Shown here in pieces: positions 13,213 to 23,233 of a stretch of 64,000 nt of DNA. Origin of the DNA: Lolium rigidum (Eukaryota; Streptophyta; Magnoliopsida; Poales; Poaceae); assembly GCF_022539505.1 (NCBI RefSeq), contig NC_061508.1, positions 341,075,484-341,139,483 on the forward strand, read 5' to 3'. Made by a program: the position numbers and the translations under genes. Positions within the stretch are counted from its first letter, which is position 1. Every line of letters begins with the position of its first letter. The notes under the pieces were generated by a model. The model made no database searches. It saw only the letters and a list, made by a program, of their open reading frames with translations, and had not been told where the DNA came from.

Positions 13213-13491
13213 CTCCCTCCGTCCATAAATAAGTGTACATTTGGATTTTCTAAGACAAATTATGAAGTGGAGTAAAAAAATACATTGGAAACATGCATCT
13301 CTCCTCTTTAATTTTTCACCTCCAATAACTAATTGCATGTAGAAAATAAAAACAATATGTGTTTAATATTATTGAGTTTAATTTACATGCGACGAGAGAG
13401 AAGTAATTAGAGTGCAATGGAAAGATAGTAGTACACTCTTTTGTGGACAAAGTTTAGATCTAGATGTCCCCTTATTTGAAGACGGAGGGGG
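13213..13491. mobile_element. Stowaway MITE (279 bp)
   Basis: Termini are CTCCCTCCGTCCATAAATAA on the left and, in reverse complement, CCCCCTCCGTCTTCAAATAA on the right. Flanking TA dinucleotides lie at 13211-13212 and 13492-13493. Inner sequence is AT-rich and non-coding, as usual for this family. Confidence 0.87.
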
Positions 13492-13609
13492 TACATTTGA
13501 TTGATCATCTGCTCGATCCAGCTCTACTGACATGGATGCCATGTACAATACTCTGATTTATTTTCTGTCAATTGTTTTTTGAAACTGAGTGAGTTTGCCT
13601 ACCTAGCAT

Positions 13610-14025
13610 GGAAAACAACAAACGGAGGCTGAGCTACATGTAGCCATTTATTTTTAAAAATTCAGAAGTCATCGTTTTAAGTTTCAAAAAACTCTGAAAA
13701 AAATCCTAGATGTACACAATGATGAAATCTAGTGCAAAATCTTAATGTGAAATTCTTTGTATTGTAGACTACACACAAAATGACTAAATCCGACAGATTT
13801 TGTAGTTTTGAAATGTGCACTATTCAATATTCTCAGTTACACACATTTGTCATTTTTGTGTATCCTAAAGTACAAAGAATTTTACATTAAAATTTTGCAT
13901 GTTTGTAGATTCTATTATTGGCTACATCAAGAATTTTTTTCAGAATTTTTTAAAATTTAAAATATAATTTTCGAATTTTTTAAAATAAAGAGCTATGTGT
14001 AGCTTGACCTCCGTTTGTCCACTCT
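13610..14025. mobile_element. Mutator-like MITE (416 bp) with 11-bp target duplication
   Basis: The direct repeat CTACCTAGCAT occurs at 13599-13609 and 14026-14036. The enclosed 416 bp is one long inverted repeat: the arms share ACAAACGGAGG close to the ends, then GAGCTACATGTAG against AAGCTACACATAG, and symmetrical AT-rich words further in. An exact long target duplication with long inverted arms fits a Mutator-type foldback element. There is no ORF. Confidence 0.72.
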
Positions 14026-14355
14026 CTACCTAGCATCCATGTGATGGGTTCACAGGTCACAGGTTAACTATTCTTTCACCACTCGCCAATTGAGGCCAAG
14101 TGTACATAGATCACAGACGACAGCTGGTCTGACTTCCTCGGTGGCAATGAGATTTCACGGCGACTACAGCTAGCCAAGTTGCATGGCCGCAGAAATCACA
14201 TCGGAACAAGTAGCCTCTCTCCATGCATGTAGCCCCACCTGCTGCTTGCTCTGAAACTTCCGATCACGCAACGATATATGTACGGTCTGCGAGCATCGCT
14301 GACAAAAATGCTGGCACGGGGATCAGACACAAATCTTGAGATCTACGGAGTATTA
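14026..14355. other. Intergenic DNA, nothing recognised
   Basis: This short unique-looking segment between two elements shows no coding frame or structured RNA that I could support. Confidence 0.4.
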
Positions 14356-15330
14356 GAGCATCTTCATCGGTAGCCCCCAAATAGACGCCGGCAGGGGTGC
14401 CGGCACCTCCGTTTGAAGGGCGCCGGCACTGCATCCTCTATTTGGGGAAGCCGTTTTCACACCGGCGGTCCCGAAACGGCGGCCCCGATAGATATTTTAG
14501 ATTAAAATTATTAGTAATGCATAGAAAATTCAATAAAAAATATTTTATTCCACAAACTAATACATAATTGGAAATGTGGTTTACATGAAGATATAGTTTG
14601 GAACATGGTTTTCCACAAACTAATACATAGTTTGAACCATGGTGAACACAAATATAGAACATTGCAAAAAAACTAAACCTAAAGGCCGGTCATCGCAGGT
14701 TTCGTGTGTTCGCTGCCAAGAAAGAACACTCGAGGGCACACCCAGTCACCCAAACTGGAAAATCCAGCTGGCGAGGGTGCCCCTGTTGGTTCTTCCGAGG
14801 AAGAACATCCAAAAACATGCGAGCCGATATTCGATGCGAAGAAACAACACTCAGTCGTCGTCCTCCTCGGCGCTGTCGACGTGGTAGTTCCGGCGGCAAC
14901 ACGTCTCGTCGATCACCTTGACGCTCATGTCCCTGTCGCCGAAGTAGGAGAACACGAGCACGAAGCCGGCTTGGAGGCTGTGGTGGCGTGCGCACTTCTC
15001 CCAGCCGATGTGGAGGTACATCTTGCCGCGCGCGTCGTAGATCACGTCCATGATCCACCGGTAGTAGCCGCACGAATCCTCCCGCAGATGCAGCGTGCGC
15101 GGGCGGTCGTCGCCGGCGACGTAGTCGACGAAGGTGTCCGGCAGCCTCTGGATGCCGCGTGGGTCGCCCTTGAGGACGAGGACGAACTCGAACAACACGC
15201 CCCCCCTCCTCGTCCATCTCCGACGATGAAGACGACGGCGTGGCGGGCGACGGCGTGCGTGCTCCTCTGCCGCGGCCACGGCCACGACCACGGCCCCGAC
15301 CTCGGCCTTGACCAGACATGGCGTCGTCTT
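14356..15330. mobile_element. Probable Harbinger-like segment carrying a B3-type ORF, truncated
   Basis: The left end reads TTA followed by GAGCATCTTCATCGGTAGCC at 14356, which matches the GAGCATCTCC-type terminus and TTA target of PIF/Harbinger elements as I recall them. The GC-rich terminal block and the AT-rich spacer to about 14690 are also typical. The other terminus is missing because an LTR begins at 15331. No transposase is present. The alternative is a host gene lying next to a short Harbinger fragment. Confidence 0.45.
14851..15319 (-). pseudogene. B3 DNA-binding-domain ORF with a one-base frameshift
   Basis: The ATG at 15319 opens an Arg-Gly repeat (GQGRGRGRGRG), then a Ser-rich linker and an acidic MDEEGG. 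The frame then slips at a run of seven G (minus strand; plus 15206-15212). After removing one base the frame continues as a B3-like domain to the TGA at 14851. Domain words are GWEKCARHHSL, FVLVFSYFGDRDMSVKV and an acidic tail. The length, 469 nt, is one more than a multiple of three. B3 domains bind DNA, and this looks like the small REM-like grass type. The slip is either a real mutation or a homopolymer sequencing error. The start codon lies only 12 bases from the LTR at 15331, so any original promoter is gone. Confidence 0.62.
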
Positions 15331-16051
15331 TGTTGGAGATATGCCCAAGAGGCAATAATAAAATGGTTATTATAATATATCTTTGTGTTTATGATAATGT
15401 TTACATACCATGCTATAATTGTATTAACCGAAACATTGATACATGTGTGTTATGTGAACAACAAGGAGTCCCTAGTAAGCCTCTTGTATAACTAGCTTGT
15501 TGATTAATAGATGATCATGGTTTCGTGATCATGAACATTGGATGTTATTAATAACAAGGTTATGTCATTATATGAATGATGTAATGGACACACCCAATTA
15601 AGCGTAGCATAAGATCACGTCATTAAGTTATTTGCTATAAGCTTTCGATACATAGTTACCTAGTCCTTCGACCATGAGATCATGTAAATCACTTATACCG
15701 GAAAGGTACTTTGATTACATCAAACGCCACTGCGTAAATGGGTGGTTATAAAGGTGGGATTAAGTATCCGGAAAGTATGAGTTGAGGCATATGGATCAAC
15801 AGTGGGATTTGTCCATCCCGATGACGGATAGATATACTCTGGGCCCTCTCGGTGAAAATTTCGTCTAATTAGCTTGCAAGCATATGAATGGTTCATAAGA
15901 GACCACATACCACAGTACGAGTAAAGAGTACTTGTCAGGAGACGAGGTTGAACGAGGTATAGAGATACCGATGATCAAATCTCGGACAAGTAAAATATCG
16001 CGTGACAAAGGGAATCGGTATCGTATGTGAATGGTTCATTCGATCACTAAG
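15331..16051 (+). mobile_element. Truncated LTR of an Angela/BARE/WIS-type copia element
   Basis: The segment begins TGTTGGAGATATGCCCAAGA and runs through the AT-rich sequence characteristic of this abundant Triticeae LTR group. It stops in mid-LTR at CACTAAG, where a different LTR starts at 16052. Only about 720 bp of the LTR remain and no internal region is seen. Confidence 0.75.
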
Positions 16052-16420
16052 TGTCGAGGGTGCTCCTCGGCAATGCCCTCCGATAGGGGCTTAGGGTTGA
16101 TGGAATCCTGCAAGCTGACACGAGACATCGGTACACAGACAAGCGGGGAGAGCGATTTACCCAGGTTCGGGGCCCTCGATGAGGTAAAACCCTTACGTCC
16201 CGCTCGTCTCGTTCTTTGATTATGATGAAAACGAGGATACAATGGGGTGCCGAATAGTTCGGCTGTGATCTCGTCGAGATGCTAATTGCTAGGGTAACCT
16301 AGTTCTAAGCTTACGTTGGCTATTGCTTGCTAAGATTGATTGTGTCCATCGGCGAGGCCCTCTCCGGCCTTTATATAGGAGGCCGGGTCTCAAGGGTCCT
16401 ACCCGAGGACGACTAGGTTT
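16052..16420 (+). mobile_element. Start of a second LTR element, cut by the assembly gap
   Basis: A new TG-starting terminus (TGTCGAGGGTGCTCC) begins directly inside the copia LTR. The sequence includes a TTTATATAGGAGG word at about 16371-16383, which could be the LTR core promoter. It looks like a Triticeae gypsy LTR, but I cannot name the family. It runs into the N block. Confidence 0.55.
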
Positions 16421-16520
16421 NNNNNNNNNNNNNNNNNNNNNNNNNNNNNNNNNNNNNNNNNNNNNNNNNNNNNNNNNNNNNNNNNNNNNNNNNNNNNNNN
16501 NNNNNNNNNNNNNNNNNNNN
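16421..16520. other. Assembly gap of 100 N
   Basis: Exactly 100 undetermined bases. The sequences on the two sides belong to different retrotransposons in opposite orientation, so the true distance and structure are unknown. Confidence 0.99.
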
Positions 16521-17295
16521 GGAGGAACCTGATAATGTTGTTGATGAAGAAGGGGATGCCTTGGGCATCCCCAAGCTTAGACGCTTGAGTCTTCTTAATA
16601 TATGCAGGGGTGAACCACCGGGCATCCCCAAGCTTAGAGCTTTCACTCTCCTTGATCATATTGCATCATACTCCTCTCTTGATCCTTGAAAACTTCCTCC
16701 ACACCAAACTCGAAACAACTCATTAGAGGGTTAGTGCATAATAAAAATTCACATGTTCAGAGGTGACACAATCATTCTTAACACTTCTGGACATTGCATA
16801 AAGCTACTGGACATTAGTGGATCAAAGAAATTCATCCAACATAGCAAAAGAGGCAATGCGAAATAAAAGATAGAATCTGTCAAAACAGAACAGTCCGTAA
16901 AGATGGATTTTATTAGGCCACCAGACTTGCTCAAACGAAAATGCTCAAATTGAATGAAAGTTGCGTACATATCTGAGGATCATGCTCGTAAATTGGCTTA
17001 ATTTTCTGAGCTAGCTACAGGGAGGTAGACCCAGATTCGTGACAGCAAAGAAATCTGGAACTGCGCAGTAATCCAAATCTAGTACTTACTTTTCTATCAA
17101 AGACTTTACTTGGCACAACAAAACATAAAACTAAGATAAGGAGAGGTTGCTACAGTAGTAAACAACTTCCAAGACACAAATATAAAACAAAAATACTGGA
17201 GTAAAAACATGGGTTGTCTCCCATAAGCGCTTTTCTTTAACGCCTTTCAGCTAGGCGCGAAAGTGTATCTCAAGTAACATCGAAGGGTGGTGCAC

Positions 17296-17913
17296 CTACA
17301 GCGGGGTTTGGAGTTTTCTCAACCATGCATAGTATATTGGATACATAAGTTTCAGCGTCTCCCTTTTCATTAGTCTTGGGCTTGCTACTCTCATCAAACA
17401 AATTTTCAGAACAAGCCAAGCATAGTTATGTTCTAGTGCATCATTCATAGCTAGGAGTTTACATGGTATTGGTGCTTTGATCTCCCCACCATTATTAACA
17501 TTATTAGTGTATCTTATTCTATCCATGTCCATTTTTTCAAGGAGACCAACAAAATTAGTATGAGAACCAAGCATATTAAATTTAGCGAAGACCTTTCTAG
17601 CTTCTCTTGCTAGACCACCAAATTCTCTAAGAAGGGTTTCTAAAACAAAATCTTTCTTTTCCCCCTCTTCCATATCACCAAGTGTAAGAAACATGTGTTG
17701 GATTATAGGATTGAGGTTAACAAATTTAGTTTCCAACAGGCGAACTAAAGCAGCAGCAGCAATTTCATAAGTGGGAGCAAGGTCTACCAAATGTCTATCT
17801 TCAAAATCTTCAACGGTACTAACATGGGTGAAAAATTCTTCTATATTGTTCCTCCCAATGATAGACCCGCGTCCTACCGGTATGTTCTTTGTGGTAAAAT
17901 TAAAAGGAAACAT
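17296..17913 (-). CDS. Gag-like ORF of the minus-strand gypsy element
   Basis: A 205-residue open frame starts at 17913 and ends with TAG at 17296. It is helical and Leu/Glu-rich, with words such as FFTHVSTVEDFEDRHLVDLA and VFAKFNMLGSHTNFVGLLEK. No zinc knuckle, protease or reverse transcriptase follows. By position after the primer-binding site it should be the capsid-like protein of a non-autonomous element. I do not recognise a named domain. Confidence 0.5.
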   Translation of the reverse strand: MFPFNFTTKNIPVGRGSIIGRNNIEEFFTHVSTVEDFEDRHLVDLAPTYEIAAAALVRLLETKFVNLNPIIQHMFLTLGDMEEGEKKDFVLETLLREFGGLAREARKVFAKFNMLGSHTNFVGLLEKMDMDRIRYTNNVNNGGEIKAPIPCKLLAMNDALEHNYAWLVLKICLMRVASPRLMKRETLKLMYPIYYAWLRKLQTPL

Positions 17914-18119
17914 GATGAAATAAGTAAAGTAAATGCAAGTAACTAATTTTTTTGTGTTTTTGATATAGCAAACAAGACAGTAAATAAAGTAAAGCTAGCA
18001 ACTAATTTTTTTGTGTTTTGATATAATGCAGCAAACAAAGTAGTAAATAAAATAAAGCAAGACAAAAACAAAGTAAAGAGATTGGGAAGTGGAGACTCCC
18101 CTTGCAGCGTGTCTTGATC

Positions 18120-18137
18120 TCCCCGGCAACGGCGCCA
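18120..18137 (-). promoter_or_regulatory. Primer-binding site (tRNA-Asp type)
   Basis: The minus strand reads TGGCGCCGTTGCCGGGGA, complementary to the 3' end of plant tRNA-Asp(GUC) including CCA, as I recall that tRNA. It lies 11 bases after the LTR end. The plus-strand copy has the same site at 22672-22689 with one mismatch at the first base. Confidence 0.75.
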
Positions 18138-18148
18138 AAAAAAGAGCT

Positions 18149-19748
18149 TGATGGCGTGTATTTCACACGTTCGTTGGGCAACCCCAAGAGGAAGGTATGA
18201 TGCGCACAGCAGCAAGTTTTCCCTCAGAAAGAAACCAAGGTTTATCGAACCAGGAGGAGCCAAGAAGCACGTTGAAGGTTGATGGCGGCGGGATGTAGTG
18301 CGGCGCAACACCGGAGATTCCGGCGCCAACGTGGAACCCGCACAACACAACCAAAGTACTTTGCCCCAACGAAACGAGTGAGGTTGTCAATCTCACCGGC
18401 TTGCTGTAGCAAAGGATTAACCGTATTGTGTGGAAGATGATTGTTTGCAGAGAAAATAGTAAAAACAAGTATTGCGAGCAGATTTGTATTTCGAGTATTA
18501 AAGAATGGACCGGGGTCCACAGTTCACTAGAGGTGTCTCTCCCATAAGATAAAAGCATGTTGGGTGAACAAATTACGAGTCGGGCAATTGACAAATAGAG
18601 AGGGCATAACAATGCACATACATGACATGATAAGTATAGTGAGATTTAATTGGGCATTACGACAAAGTACATAGACCGCCATCCAACCGCATCTATGCCT
18701 AAAAAGTCCACCTTCAGGTTATCATCCGAACCCCTCCAGTATTAAGTTGCAAAGCAACGAGACAATTGCATTAAGTATGGTGCGTAATGTAATCAACAAC
18801 TACATCCTCGGACATAGCGCCAATGTTTTATCCCTAGTGGCAACAAGCACAACACAACCTTAGAACTTTCGTCACTCGTCCCGGTGTCAATGCAGCATGA
18901 ACCCACTATCGAGCATAAGTACTCCCTCTTGGAGTTAAAAGTAAAAACTTGGCCGAGCCTCTACTAGAAACGGAGAGCATGCAAGATCATAAACAACACA
19001 TGTATAATAACTTGATAATTAACATGACATGGTATTCTCTATCCATCGGATCCCGACAAACACAACATAGAGTATTACGTGATAGATGATCTTGATCATG
19101 TTAGGCAGCTCACAAGATCCAACAATGAAGCACAATGAGGAGAAGACAACCATCTAGCTACTGCTATGGACCCATAGTCCAGGGGTGAACTACTCACTCA
19201 TCACTCCGGAGGCGACCATGGCGGTGTAGAGTCCTCCGGGAGATGAATCCCCTCTCCGGCAGGGTGCCGGAGGAGATCTCCGAATCCCCCGAGATGGGAT
19301 CGGCGGCGACGGCGTCTCGGTAAGGTTTTCCGTATCGTGGTTTTTCGCATCGGGGGTTTCGCGACGGAGGCTTTAAGTAGGCGGAAGGGCAGGTCAAGGG
19401 GCGTCACGAGGGGCCCACACTATAGGTCGGCGCGGCCGTGGCTTGGGCAGCGCCGCCCTATAGCCTGGCCACCTCGTGGCCCCACTTCGTGTGTTCTTCG
19501 GTCTTCCGGAAGCTCCGTGGAAAAATAGGGCCCCGGGTCTTCGTTTCGTCCAATTCCGAGAATATTTCGTTACTAGGATTTCTGAAACCAAAAACAGCGA
19601 AAAACAGGAACCGGCACTTCGGCATCTTGTTAATAGGTTAGTTCCGTAAAATGCACGAATATGACATAAAGTGTGCATAAAACATGTAGGTATCATCAAT
19701 AATATGGCATAGAACATAAGAAATTATCGATACGTCGGAGACGTATCA
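18149..19748 (-). repeat. 5' LTR of the minus-strand gypsy element (1600 bp)
   Basis: The LTR is bounded by TG and CA in element orientation and has the same length as the LTR at 21061-22660. The two share most of their sequence on opposite strands. Confidence 0.8.
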
Positions 19749-20192
19749 GCGGCGTCTCTGGAAAGTTTTCCGTATCGTGGCTCTCGGTACTGGGGGTTTC
19801 GCGACGAAGGCTTTAAGTAGGCGGAAGGGCAACGCGGGGGGGGGGGCACACGAGGGCCCCACACGCCAGGGTCGCGCGGCCAAGGGCCAGGCCGCGCCGC
19901 CCTGTGGTGTCGGCGCCTCGTGGCCCCACTTCCTTTCCCCCTTGGTCTTCTGGAAGCTTCGTGCAAAAATAGGACCCTGGGCGTTGATTTCGTCCAATTC
20001 CGAGAATATTTCATTTGTAGGATTTCTGAAACCAAAAACAGCAGAAAACAACAACTGGCTCTTCGGCATCTCGTTAATAGGTTAGTGCCGGAAAATGCAT
20101 AAATACGACATATAATGTGTATAAAACATGTAGATATCATCAATAATGTGGCATGGAACATAAGAAATTATCGATACGTCGGAGACGTATCA
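19749..20192 (-). repeat. Truncated Sabrina-like LTR, first 444 bp only
   Basis: In element orientation this starts TGATACGTCTCC at 20192 and ends at a GCGGCG word where the next element (from 19748) was inserted. Its start abuts the unknown gene relic directly: the LTR's own TGA closes that reading frame. The remainder of this element must lie beyond the nested copy and the gap. Confidence 0.72.
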
Positions 20193-21060
20193 GTCCTTTA
20201 TCGGCAGAACTGCATTCCCTTGTGATGAAATTTCTGTGTCAGCCAGAAGTACAGGCTGCTCATCCTTTTGCAGATTCTTGACAGCAACTGGAGCTTCGTC
20301 TTGTTTTTCCAATTTTTCATGGTCACTGAACCGATTCTCAGGTGTGGAAGCAATACTTGCGGGATCGGGATCAAGTTGATTGTTTTCTGATACCTGAATT
20401 GGCATAAGTGCATGAATTACATGATGTTGGGAGGGATGCGTGTTAACATTCACATTTGAATTTTCTTGTACATTGTCTTTTGCAGTAGTGTTGCTCGGTC
20501 TTGCTTTCGTTACATCTGCAATTCTTTTACTTGAAGCCTTTATTTCAACTTCGAAATGAAGCATGTCAACATCTTCATGTATCTTTCTCTACCTTGAGTT
20601 TTCTAGGAGGAGCTCTCATACTTCGTTTAGGACTGGGCAATATTGTTTTCTCTGACATACTGTGATGCTTTCTAGATGTGGTCGGATCACTGATGTCTAC
20701 GCACGCTTCTATTCCTGTAGACAGTGTTGGGCCTCCAAGAGCAGAGGTTCGTAGAACAGCAGCAAGTTTCCCTTAAGTGAATCACCCAAGGTTTATCGAA
20801 CTCAGGAAGGTAGAGGTCAAAGATATCCCTCTCAAGCAACCCCGCAATTAAGATACAAGAAGTCTCTTGTGTCCCCAACACACCTAATACACTTGTCGGA
20901 TGTATAGGTGCACTAGTTCGGCGAAGAGATAGTGAAATACAAGTAATATGGATGATTATAAGTAGTAATTGCAATCTGAAATAAAAATGGCAGCAAGCGA
21001 ACATGTATCAGAACTTGTTGGAAACGGTGTTTCAATGCTTAGAAACAAGGCCTAGGGATC

Positions 21061-22660
21061 TGATACGTCCCAAACGTATCTATAATTTCTTATGTTCCAT
21101 GCTACTTTTATGATGATACTCACATGTTTTATACACATTATATGTCATTATTATGCATTTTCCGGCACTAACCTATTGACGAGATGCCGAAGAGCCGATT
21201 GCTATTTTCTCACTGTTTTTGGTTTCAGAAATCCTAGTAAGGAAATATTCTCGGAATTGGACGAAATCAACGCCCGGGGGCCTATTTTTCCACGAAGCTT
21301 CCAGAAGACCGGAGGACTTACGAAGTGGGGCCACGAGGTGGCCAGACACTAGGGCGGCGCGGCCTGGCCCTTGGCCGCGCCGGCCTATTGTGTGGGGCCC
21401 TCGTGTGGCCCCCAGACCTGCCCTTCCGCCTACATATAGTCTTCGTCGCGAAACCCCGAATACCGAGAGCCACGATACGGAAAAACTTCCAGAGACGCCG
21501 CCGCCGCCAATCCCATCTCGGGGGATTCAGGAGATCGCCTCCGGCACCCTGCCGGAGAGGGGAATCATCTCCCGGAGGTCTCTTCATCGCCATGATCGCC
21601 TCCGGATCGATGTGTGAGTAGTTCACCCCTGGACTATGGGTCCATAGCAGTAGCTAGATGGTCGTCTTCTCCTCATTGTGCTATCATGTTAGATCTTGTG
21701 AGCTGCCTATCATGATCAAGATCATCTATTTGTAATCCTTCATGTTGTGTTTGTTGGGATCCGATGAATATTGAATGCTATGTCAAGTTGATTATCAATC
21801 TATCATATATGTTATTTATGTTCTTGCATGCTCTCCGTTGCTAGTAGAAGCTCTGGCCAAGTTGATACTTGTGACTCCAAGAGGGAGTATTTATGCTCGA
21901 TAGTGGGTTCATGCCTCCATTAAATGCGGGACAGGTGACGAAAGTTCTAAGGTTGTGGATGTGCTTGTTGCCACTAGGGATAAAACATCGATGCTTTGTC
22001 TAAGGATATTTGTGTTGATTACATTACGCACCATACTTAATGCAATTGTCCGTTGTTTACAACTTAATACTGGAGGGGTTCGGATGATAACTCGAAAGTG
22101 GACTTTTTAGGCATAGATGCATGCTTGGATAGCGGTCTATGTACTTTGTCGTAATGCCCTCGATTAAATCTCATAGTACTCATCATGATATATGTATGTG
22201 CATTGTTATGCCTTCTTTATTTGTCAATTGCCCAACTATAATTTGTTCACCCAACATCTGCTATCTTATGGGAGAGACACCACTAGTGATCCGTGGACCC
22301 CGGTCCTATTCTTTACATCCGAAATACAAACTGCTGCAATTGTTCTTTACTCGTTCTTCGCAAACAAACATCATCATCCACACTATACATCTAATCCTTT
22401 GTTTACGAGCAAGCCGGTGAGATTGACAACCTCGCTGTTACGTTGGGGCAAAGTTCGTGATTGTGTTGTGCGGGTTCCACGTTGGCGCCGGAATCCCCGG
22501 TGTTGCGCCGCACTACACTCCTCCGCCATCAACCTTCAACGTGCTTCTTGGCTCCTCCTGGTTCGATAAACCTTGGTTTCTTTCGAGGGAAAACTTGCTA
22601 CTCGTGCGCATCACACCTTCCTCTTGGGGTTCCCAACGGACGTGTCAACTACACGCATCA
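21061..22660 (+). repeat. 5' LTR of the full-length element (1600 bp)
   Basis: It begins TG and ends CA and is nearly the same as the copy at 26205-27803. Small differences, for example around 21202-21212 against 26346-26355, show that the two have begun to diverge since insertion. Confidence 0.9.
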
Positions 22661-22671
22661 AGCATTTTTCA

Positions 22672-22689
22672 CGGCGCCGTTGCCGGGGA
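22672..22689 (+). promoter_or_regulatory. Primer-binding site (tRNA-Asp type)
   Basis: CGGCGCCGTTGCCGGGGA matches the expected complement of tRNA-Asp at 17 of 18 positions and lies 11 bases after the LTR. Confidence 0.7.
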
Positions 22690-22912
22690 GATCAAGACAC
22701 GCTGCAAGGGGAGTCTCCACTTCCAATCTCTTTACTTTGTTTTTGTCTTGCTTTATTTTATTTACTGCTTTGTTTGCTGCACTTAAACAAAACACAAAAA
22801 ATTAGTTGCTAGCTTCACTTTATTTACTGTCTTGTTCTCCATATTAAAAACACAAAAAAATTAGTTACTTGCATTTACTTTATTTAGTTTGCTTTACTTA
22901 CTACTGCTAAAA

Positions 22913-23233
22913 ATGAGTAATCCGGAAGTTGAAGTTCATTCCTTTAAGCAACATTGGGGAGAAAGTTTTAAAGATGCTTGGTATAGAATTAGCGATGCTC
23001 ATCATAGGTGCATTAAGAAACACTCCACTATTATACTACTTAGGAACTTTTATGTTGGAATCTCTAGCTGGAATAGGTATGTTCTTGATACTCTTGCGGG
23101 AGGTAATTTCCTAGGCACTCCTGCTTTAGAAGCTAGTTGCATTATTGAGAGTCTAGTCGGAATACCACCTGTTAATGAAGCTAAAATTGAAATCTCTCTT
23201 GAAGATGTCATGAAAAAGTTGGAAGCCATATAA
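22913..23233 (+). CDS. Short gag-like ORF of the full-length element
   Basis: A 106-residue frame starts at ATG 22913 and ends with TAA at 23233. It contains HWGESFKDAWYRISDAHH and LRNFYVGISSWNRYVLDTL, in the style of the plant gypsy gag (retrotrans_gag-like) region: a Trp-rich helical segment followed by a short Leu-rich part. The downstream frame at 23393-23602 looks like a continuation after a stop. There is no zinc knuckle. It is probably a remnant rather than a full capsid protein. Confidence 0.5.
   Translation: MSNPEVEVHSFKQHWGESFKDAWYRISDAHHRCIKKHSTIILLRNFYVGISSWNRYVLDTLAGGNFLGTPALEASCIIESLVGIPPVNEAKIEISLEDVMKKLEAI

Larger units (their letters stand above)
16521..19748 (-). mobile_element. 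Non-autonomous Sabrina-like gypsy element, 5' part, minus strand
   Basis: In element orientation the order is: 5' LTR 19748-18149 (1600 bp, TGATACGTCTCC to CATCA), an 11-base spacer, primer-binding site 18137-18120, leader, a gag-like ORF 17913-17296, and AT-rich internal DNA to the gap. The 3' LTR must lie beyond the gap. The structure parallels the complete plus-strand copy at 21061-27803, including the shared phrase GGCATCCCCAAGCTTAG near the gap. It starts inside another LTR fragment (19749-20192), so it is a nested insertion. The family name is from memory. Confidence 0.75.

Noticed and set aside
14704..15375. Plus-strand frame of 223 codons
   Set aside because: Antisense to the B3 ORF; the minus strand shows the recognisable domain.
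19194..20161. Frames on both strands around the minus-strand LTRs
   Set aside because: Same explanation: GC-rich LTR sequence, no conserved protein.
21219..21617. Plus-strand frame of 132 codons in the LTR, repeated at 26361-26759
   Set aside because: It is repeated only because it lies in both LTRs; the GC-rich LTR segment produces open frames on both strands and no domain is visible.
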